Below are positions 1 to 3,609 of a stretch of 7,251 nt of DNA, one piece after another. The translations under genes were made by a program, and so were the position numbers. Location of the stretch: contig JAKEHC010000011.1 in NCBI GenBank assembly GCA_022615255.1, positions 1 through 7,251 of the forward strand, given 5' to 3'. The stretch's first letter is position 1; every line of letters starts with the position of its first letter. Below the pieces are notes generated by a model that saw only the letters and a program-made list of their open reading frames with translations, did no database searches and had not been told where the DNA came from. The DNA is from Candidatus Dadabacteria bacterium. Its GTDB lineage: Bacteria; Desulfobacterota_D; UBA1144; Nemesobacterales; CSP1-2.

Positions 1-743
1 ACATCTGACCCTTTCGGCAATTCATCCTTGAAAAAGTCTCCTATATGCAATTTAATGCGATCAGAATAACCTGACTCGGATATCTTCTCTTTAGCTATCT
101 GCAGTGGCTCAGGAAGATCAAATACAACTGCGCGAAGATTGGGATAGCAGCGAATCGCTTCAATGCAGTACGCTCCTGAAGCTCCGCCAACATCCAGGAG
201 CTGAGTATATGGCGAAAAGTCAAACGCCTCTGCAAGCGCTCTCCCAGAATGCACACTAAAGCTATGCATACCCTCGGTGAAAAGACGCTGCTTTTCAGGG
301 TTTGAAGAAATCTGTTCAAAAATACCTGAATGATCTTCCCAAGTCTGCGCCCTATTTGTTCTAAGCGCCTCTTTAAGCTTGTTCCAAGGCAGATATAACC
401 TCTGATCCAAAAGTGAAACGACTCCACCGAAATAGTGGGGTTTACCTTTTACCAAATACTCCTCTGAAAGCGAAGAATTATAGAACTGCTTACCACGCTT
501 CTCAAGTAAGCCTAAGGCTGCACATGCACTAATAAGCATTTCCGCAGGCCGAGGATGAAGTCCTAAAAGCTTCGAAACTTGCTTTACGTCACCACCTCTA
601 CCAGATAGTTTAGTAAAAAGATCTAGGTCTATAGCCGAGGCTAGTGCCTTTGAAACCCAAAAACCAGAGATCATCTGCATTAAGTTAATAGGCGTTAGCT
701 TCTTTGATTTACTTTTTGTTACACGACGAGATTTTTGTGGCAT
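1..743 (-). CDS. SAM-dependent O-methyltransferase (Methyltransf_2 type), 3' end missing
   Basis: I translated this by hand from an ATG at 743; the frame stays open to the window edge (247 codons). Residues about 17-100 look like the winged-helix dimerisation domain of the plant COMT / hydroxyneurosporene methyltransferase family. The Rossmann-type SAM-binding domain follows: motif I LLDVGGASG at 182-190, an acidic-loop FDLP at 208-211, and a GDFF element at 235-238 followed by a proline-lysine-glycine-rich turn, all in the family's usual order. Family members are about 330-360 residues, so roughly the last 90, including the usual catalytic histidine, lie outside the window. The enzyme should transfer a methyl group from SAM to a hydroxyl of a small aromatic, polyketide or isoprenoid-like molecule in the cytoplasm; the substrate cannot be read from sequence. 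A good Shine-Dalgarno supports the start. It lies 53 nt downstream of aroK on the same strand and is probably co-transcribed with it. Confidence 0.88.
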   Translation of the reverse strand, partial: MPQKSRRVTKSKSKKLTPINLMQMISGFWVSKALASAIDLDLFTKLSGRGGDVKQVSKLLGLHPRPAEMLISACAALGLLEKRGKQFYNSSLSEEYLVKGKPHYFGGVVSLLDQRLYLPWNKLKEALRTNRAQTWEDHSGIFEQISSNPEKQRLFTEGMHSFSVHSGRALAEAFDFSPYTQLLDVGGASGAYCIEAIRCYPNLRAVVFDLPEPLQIAKEKISESGYSDRIKLHIGDFFKDELPKGSD

Positions 744-750
744 AAACTTA

Positions 751-756
751 CTCCTT
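751..756 (-). promoter_or_regulatory. Ribosome binding site of the O-methyltransferase
   Basis: AAGGAG on the minus strand, 7 nt before the ATG at 743. It is the best Shine-Dalgarno in the minus-strand block and fixes the start of the methyltransferase, which is then translated independently of aroK. Confidence 0.75.
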
Positions 757-796
757 ATTATTTTTTTCTTCTTTTCTTCTAGACTATACTATTAAA

Positions 797-1321
797 TTAA
801 AAGCCTTTCATTTTTTTCTTTATTTTCTTCGCTACATCTTCGGGGGCAACATTTTCAGTATCAACAATCAAATCGGCTTTTTCATATAATGGAATTCTCT
901 TAGAAAGAAGGGCACAAGCTCTCTCAAACGGATTTTCTACCTGAAGAAGGGGACGTGATGTATTCTCCCTTATACGACTCCAAAGAACCTCGGCTGGTGC
1001 CCTGAGATAAATGATAACTCCATGCTTCCCCATTGCCTCCCAGTTTTCATGTCTTAAAACCAAACCTCCTCCTGTTGCTACCACCTGCCTCTCATTTTTG
1101 GCTATAGACTTAAGTGCTTTGGTTTCAGCATCCCTAAAAAAATCCTCTCCGTACTTTGAGAATATCTCCTGAATGGTCAGTTTAAGTTCCTTCTCGATTA
1201 CTTCGTCAAGGTCAAGAAAAGTAAGGCTAAGTTTATTAGCAAGTATCTTGCCTACAGTTGTCTTGCCTGCACCCATAAAGCCTATAAGAAAGATGTTTTT
1301 ATGTGTTTTGTTTTTGGTCAC
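797..1321 (-). CDS. aroK: Shikimate kinase
   Basis: Shikimate kinase phosphorylates shikimate at the 3-hydroxyl with ATP in the cytoplasm, the fifth step of the chorismate pathway to aromatic amino acids. The 174 residues are the normal length for AroK/AroL. Visible motifs are the Walker A loop GFMGAGKTTVGK (14-25), DLD at 37-39 whose second Asp contacts shikimate, FFRDAE (61-66) with the shikimate-binding Arg63, the GGG of the Walker B-like strand (84-86), the lid RPLL (123-126) and the adenine-loop region SKRIPLYEKAD (140-150). No key residue is missing. The start is GTG, not ATG. It is the only usable start, because an in-frame TAG lies nine codons upstream and the next Met is inside the Walker A loop. 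No Shine-Dalgarno is visible before it; a repeat element begins 13 nt upstream. It lies 101 nt after ribE and 53 nt before the methyltransferase. Confidence 0.96.
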   Translation of the reverse strand: MTKNKTHKNIFLIGFMGAGKTTVGKILANKLSLTFLDLDEVIEKELKLTIQEIFSKYGEDFFRDAETKALKSIAKNERQVVATGGGLVLRHENWEAMGKHGVIIYLRAPAEVLWSRIRENTSRPLLQVENPFERACALLSKRIPLYEKADLIVDTENVAPEDVAKKIKKKMKGF

Positions 1322-1334
1322 TGCGACTTTATAA

Positions 1335-1411
1335 CCACGAAGACACTAAGACACAAAGTTTAGAATTCACTTTAGAACTCAAATTCCTTCTTTGTTACTT
1401 TGTGCATTAGC
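1335..1411. repeat. MITE-like inverted-arm repeat, copy A (ribE/aroK junction)
   Basis: The left arm at 1336-1359 is three 8-nt units, CACGAAGA, CACTAAGA and CACAAAGT. The right arm (about 1388-1407), read on the other strand, contains CACAAAGT followed by AACAAAGA, so the arms form an imperfect inverted repeat around an AT-rich centre carrying TTTAGAATTCA. The same arrangement recurs at 2083-2152 in the next gene junction. No coding capacity is visible. The element fills most of the 101-nt gap between ribE and aroK. Arms of this CACNAAG type are, to my knowledge, common interspersed repeats in environmental bacterial genomes; exact ends are approximate. Confidence 0.75.
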
Positions 1412-1422
1412 GGCAATAACTA

Positions 1423-2055
1423 TCAAAACTTTTTAATAAGCTCCGAAATATCCTTCTTCCTCTGCACTCCGACTAGAAATTTCTCTACGTACTTTCCTAT
1501 TATGTCGAACTCTAAATTTACCGAATCACCTGTTTTTAGAGGTCCAAATATTGTGGCTTCCTGTGTATAAGGGATTATATTTACCGAAAATTTTTCTCCA
1601 TTCACTTCATTTATTGTGAGGCTCACTCCGTCAACTGCTATGGAGCCCTTCTCTACAATGTACCTGGAATGCCCTTTCAGTATTGAAAACCAGAATACAA
1701 GTGATTTCCCACGCCTATTGACGGACTCGACTTTTCCAACTCCATCTACATGACCGTTAACTATATGCCCCCCGAGCCTGTCACCTAATTTTAGGGACCT
1801 TTCCAGATTTACCCTACTTCCTAGCTTTAGTTTGAAAAGGGTTGTTCTTCTCAGGGTTTCGTGAGAAGCTTCGACAGTAAAGGTGTTATTTTTGACTGAT
1901 ATCACCGTGAGGCATGCCCCATTCACTGAAATGCTTTCACCGATCTTAATTTCATTTACATCTATATTTTTTGTTCTAATTCTAAGAAGAACCTCTTTTG
2001 TCTTCGGTTTCAGTCCATCGACAGTGCCAACATCCTCGATTATTCCTGTAAACAT
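1423..2055 (-). CDS. ribE: Riboflavin synthase, alpha subunit
   Basis: Riboflavin synthase converts two 6,7-dimethyl-8-ribityllumazine molecules into one riboflavin plus one 5-amino-6-ribitylaminouracil, the last step of vitamin B2 synthesis, acting as a cytoplasmic homotrimer. The 210 residues are the usual length. The signature N-terminus MFTGIIEDVG is intact, and there are two homologous lumazine-binding barrels: the first about 1-96 with VNGACLTV (44-51) and ASHETLRRTTL (63-73), the second about 97-195 with GHIVNGHVDG (96-105) and the paired VDGVSLTIN (141-149). A C-terminal helix ending in lysines follows, as in the trimerisation helix of the family. The ATG is supported by AGAAGG upstream. 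Here it sits between lspA and aroK and not beside ribD, ribBA or ribH, and no FMN riboswitch is evident in the 65 nt before it, so expression probably follows the lspA transcript. Some nomenclatures call this gene ribC. Confidence 0.96.
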   Translation of the reverse strand: MFTGIIEDVGTVDGLKPKTKEVLLRIRTKNIDVNEIKIGESISVNGACLTVISVKNNTFTVEASHETLRRTTLFKLKLGSRVNLERSLKLGDRLGGHIVNGHVDGVGKVESVNRRGKSLVFWFSILKGHSRYIVEKGSIAVDGVSLTINEVNGEKFSVNIIPYTQEATIFGPLKTGDSVNLEFDIIGKYVEKFLVGVQRKKDISELIKKF

Positions 2056-2065
2056 CCTTAGTTAA

Positions 2066-2071
2066 CCTTCT
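2066..2071 (-). promoter_or_regulatory. Ribosome binding site of ribE
   Basis: AGAAGG on the minus strand, 10 nt before the ATG at 2055. The spacing is slightly long but usable. The site lies just outside the neighbouring repeat, which begins at 2083. Confidence 0.55.
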
Positions 2072-2082
2072 TAAAAATTTAG

Positions 2083-2152
2083 CCACGAAGACACTAAGAC
2101 ACGAAATTGAAATTTAGAATTCATTTTCCTTCTTTGTGCCTTTGTGCATGAG
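2083..2152. repeat. MITE-like inverted-arm repeat, copy B, overlapping the 3' end of lspA
   Basis: The left arm (2084-2107) is CACGAAGA, CACTAAGA, CACGAAAT, identical to copy A over its first 20 bases from 2083. The centre carries TTTAGAATTCA as in copy A. The right arm (about 2130-2149), read on the minus strand, is CACAAAGG followed by CACAAAGA. Bases 2121-2152 of the element are inside lspA and supply its stop codon and its last nine sense codons. Confidence 0.8.
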
Positions 2153-2645
2153 CAACTGTATAGCTAACCTTTTTTGAGAATAGTGCTTGCAATAAGATTA
2201 ATATAACTCCTATCGTAATTGCCGCATCCGCGACATTAAAAGGGGGCCAGTGATATTTGGGATTTCCAAACCAATGAAAATCAATAAAATCAGTGACGTA
2301 TCTAAGTCTGAATCTATCTATAGAATTTCCAATTGCGCCACCCAGAATAAGTGAGAGGGAAATGACCATAATCCTATCGCGAGATTCTGCCCTTTTTAGA
2401 AAGGCAAAAATTGCCACAACAGCCACAACCAATATTAGAACAAAAAGCGGCATCCGTACGGTATCCGGCAGTTCGTTGAGAATGCCGAAAGCCGCTCCTC
2501 GATTTCTAAGATGAGTTATATCGAGAAAGGGTAGTAGCGATATGCTTTCATGAAGAGCCACACTTGATCGGATAAGCACCTTTGTTATCTGGTCAAGAAT
2601 TATAATAAAAAGAGAAACGCAAACCACCGTTTTATATTTGCTCAT
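2121..2645 (-). CDS. lspA: Lipoprotein signal peptidase (signal peptidase II)
   Basis: LspA is an inner-membrane aspartyl protease that cleaves the signal peptide of diacylglyceryl-modified prolipoproteins just before the lipidated cysteine. The 174-residue protein shows four hydrophobic helices (about 6-25, 66-84, 92-108, 138-156) and all family motifs: DQ/TK at 18-22, NRGAAFGIL (48-56), GNSIDR (106-111), VTDFIDFHW (117-125) and FNVADAAI (136-143). By comparison with characterised LspA proteins, the catalytic aspartates should be Asp119 and Asp140, with Asn107, Asp110, Arg111 and Asn137 around the active site. No strong Shine-Dalgarno precedes the ATG; only AGGA directly abuts it. The C-terminal HAQRHKEGK and the TGA are encoded by a repeat element, so the original tail may have been replaced. 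This is the first gene of the minus-strand block, 65 nt before ribE. Confidence 0.96.
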   Translation of the reverse strand: MSKYKTVVCVSLFIIILDQITKVLIRSSVALHESISLLPFLDITHLRNRGAAFGILNELPDTVRMPLFVLILVVAVVAIFAFLKRAESRDRIMVISLSLILGGAIGNSIDRFRLRYVTDFIDFHWFGNPKYHWPPFNVADAAITIGVILILLQALFSKKVSYTVAHAQRHKEGK

Positions 2646-2684
2646 TCCTAGAGAGTATATCGAATAAAGGAGTTAGTTCAACGT

Positions 2685-2744
2685 GGCGATCTAAAGATCG
2701 CCGCTACATTTTTTGTTTAACGTAGCGGAGGTCTTTAGACCTCC
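2685..2744. repeat. Hairpin doublet 1, between lspA and the secreted-protein gene
   Basis: There are two perfect 8-bp palindromes with 2-nt loops. GGCGATCT (2685-2692) pairs with AGATCGCC (2695-2702), and GGAGGTCT (2727-2734) pairs with AGACCTCC (2737-2744). Flanking arms CCGCTAC (2701-2707) and GTAGCGG (2722-2728) also pair across a 14-nt T-rich spacer, giving an alternative fold. The first hairpin is followed by ATTTTTT on the plus strand, but no plus-strand gene precedes it. The doublet lies between divergent genes, so a simple terminator role is unlikely. The rest of the 2646-2938 gap holds a possible peptide remnant and the leader of the next gene; I could not identify a convincing promoter. 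Confidence 0.8.
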
Positions 2745-2761
2745 ATGAATAATTGTATTTC

Positions 2762-2862
2762 TCACCAACAAGATGCTACTCCTGCAGAGTATTGGGTTAT
2801 CGCTGTCTCTTCTACAATATCAATACCGTCTAAGTCCTGAACAAAAATGCTTCAATTTCCAT
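2762..2862 (-). pseudogene. Possible remnant of a very small peptide gene
   Basis: On the minus strand an ATG at 2862 opens a ten-codon frame (MEIEAFLFRT, then TAG). The neighbouring frame continues with protein-like sequence, beginning VQDLDGIDIVEE, running through TAITQYSAGVASCW and stopping at TGA (2762-2764). Adding one T to the T5 run at 2852-2856 would join the two into a peptide of about 33 residues, acidic in the first part and Gly/Ala/Ser/Cys/Trp at the end. No Shine-Dalgarno or start codon lies in the second frame. An open frame of this size is common by chance, so the call rests only on composition and is weak. I do not recognise the peptide. Confidence 0.18.
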
Positions 2863-2923
2863 CTTAAATGTGCTTTAATAATAACCAATAAACCAATATT
2901 CCCGATCCTACTTGGGTTGGGAG

Positions 2924-2930
2924 AAGGAGG
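2924..2930 (+). promoter_or_regulatory. Ribosome binding site deciding the start of the secreted protein
   Basis: A full AAGGAGG lies 8 nt before the ATG at 2939. It rules out the in-frame ATG at 2912, which has no Shine-Dalgarno and would add nine charged residues in front of the signal peptide. Confidence 0.85.
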
Positions 2931-2938
2931 GTAGTAAG

Positions 2939-3418
2939 ATGATAAGATATTTCTTTAATTTGATTTTTCTTTTAGCCCTTTTCTCAGGGCTTTCTCTTGG
3001 AGTGCGGGGGGGGGTAGCATGGGCTATTCCTGATTCTCAGCATATTTGCCAGGCCGGTCTCGTCGAAACTGACTCGACGATGTTTGAACCCATTGATGAT
3101 GACTTTTTCGTTACCGTCAGCAATTTGTTTTTCCCTCACGATTGTGTAGTTACTTTAAGCGGAGATGCTGGTGCTGATGGGCCCAACGATCCCGATACTT
3201 TATTAATCGGATATTCGATTGATGGTGGAAGTTGCCAGTTTATCGGCCCTATTTCTTTCGTCAGAGAAGAAAAATCTCTAGAAACTCATACTGCTATAAC
3301 AGTAATCGAGTTGGGACCCGGCAAGCATACCATCCAGCCCTGTTTCCGGGTTGAGAATCAGGGGACTATTGGAGGAATATCTAGGCGTTGCCTGATTGTT
3401 GAATGCAGAACTAGGTAG
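2939..3418 (+). CDS. Secreted cysteine-rich protein of unknown function
   Basis: This is a 159-residue protein I do not recognise. The start at 2939 is chosen for its strong Shine-Dalgarno. Residues 1-29 form a textbook Sec signal peptide: Arg3, a hydrophobic core at about 4-22, then a Gly-rich stretch ending in AWA, with likely cleavage after Ala29. The mature part of about 130 residues is rich in beta-prone and acidic stretches, with DDDFF at 53-57 and GDAGADGPNDPD at 75-86. It has six cysteines (37, 69, 99, 135, 151, 156), an even number that suggests disulfides in an oxidising compartment. There is no lipobox, anchor or transmembrane segment, so a soluble periplasmic or exported protein is most likely. 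Asp/Gly/Asn-rich loops could bind metal ions but match no defined EF-hand. The gene stands alone, divergent from lspA and convergent with the membrane peptidase gene, with hairpin doublets on both sides. A run of nine G interrupts the signal-peptide coding region. Confidence 0.75.
   Translation: MIRYFFNLIFLLALFSGLSLGVRGGVAWAIPDSQHICQAGLVETDSTMFEPIDDDFFVTVSNLFFPHDCVVTLSGDAGADGPNDPDTLLIGYSIDGGSCQFIGPISFVREEKSLETHTAITVIELGPGKHTIQPCFRVENQGTIGGISRRCLIVECRTR
3006..3014 (+). repeat. G9 homopolymer tract inside a signal-peptide coding region
   Basis: Nine consecutive G span the codons for residues 23-26 (Arg-Gly-Gly-Val). As written the tract keeps the reading frame; gain or loss of one base would truncate the protein before its mature part. 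Poly-G tracts of this length can slip during replication, and they are also a common place for sequencing errors. Confidence 0.9.
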
Positions 3419-3491
3419 TTGAGAAATTGCAGATTTCTGAATGCTGATTGGTGTAATCAAGGCTTCATCGTGAGATAGACATTATGGCCAA

Positions 3492-3566
3492 GCGGGGTTA
3501 GAAAACCCCGCCTATCCTTAGTTTCCTCTAGCCCGCTAAAAAATAGGCGGGACTTTCCAGTCCCGC
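3492..3566. repeat. Hairpin doublet 2, between convergent genes
   Basis: There are two perfect 8-bp palindromes with 4-nt loops. GCGGGGTT (3492-3499) pairs with AACCCCGC (3504-3511), and GCGGGACT (3547-3554) pairs with AGTCCCGC (3559-3566). Arms CCCGCCTAT (3507-3515) and ATAGGCGGG (3543-3551) form a perfect 9-bp inverted repeat across 27 nt, an alternative fold that would break part of both hairpins. The layout is the same as at 2685-2744, although the stem sequences differ. Apart from this, the 3419-3609 gap shows only a small palindrome, GAAATTGCAGATTTC, near 3422. Confidence 0.8.
3538..3566 (-). terminator. Likely Rho-independent terminator of the membrane peptidase gene
   Basis: Read on the minus strand, an 8-bp GC-rich stem with a 4-nt loop is followed after CTA by TTTTTT (3543-3538). 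It starts about 44 nt beyond the stop codon of the peptidase gene. It coincides with the second hairpin of doublet 2. Confidence 0.55.
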
Positions 3567-3609
3567 ATAGGTAATCTATCCCCTCAACACAAAAATGCGG
3601 GGTATTTCT

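Noticed and set aside
95..427. Minus-strand open frame of 110 codons
   Set aside because: It lies in another frame of the same strand as the O-methyltransferase, whose frame carries all the family motifs; this one has none.
1883..2065. Plus-strand open frame of 60 codons
   Set aside because: It is antisense to the start of ribE with no recognisable domain or ribosome binding site.
1335..2152. CRISPR-like array from the repeated CACNAAGA units
   Set aside because: The units are contiguous 8-mers arranged as inverted arms, with no regular unique spacers and no cas genes.
2293..2514. Plus-strand open frame of 73 codons
   Set aside because: It is antisense to the conserved core of lspA; its composition is that of a shadow frame.
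2685..2716. Hairpin plus T-run as a terminator on the plus strand
   Set aside because: It resembles a terminator, but no plus-strand gene lies upstream and the region is between divergent genes; I keep it as part of a repeat doublet.
2912..2938. Upstream ATG that would lengthen the secreted protein by nine residues
   Set aside because: It has no Shine-Dalgarno, and it would place the AAGGAGG ribosome binding site inside the coding region and charged residues ahead of the signal peptide.
3278..3460. Minus-strand open frame of 60 codons
   Set aside because: It is mostly antisense to the secreted-protein gene, which has a signal peptide and a strong ribosome binding site.
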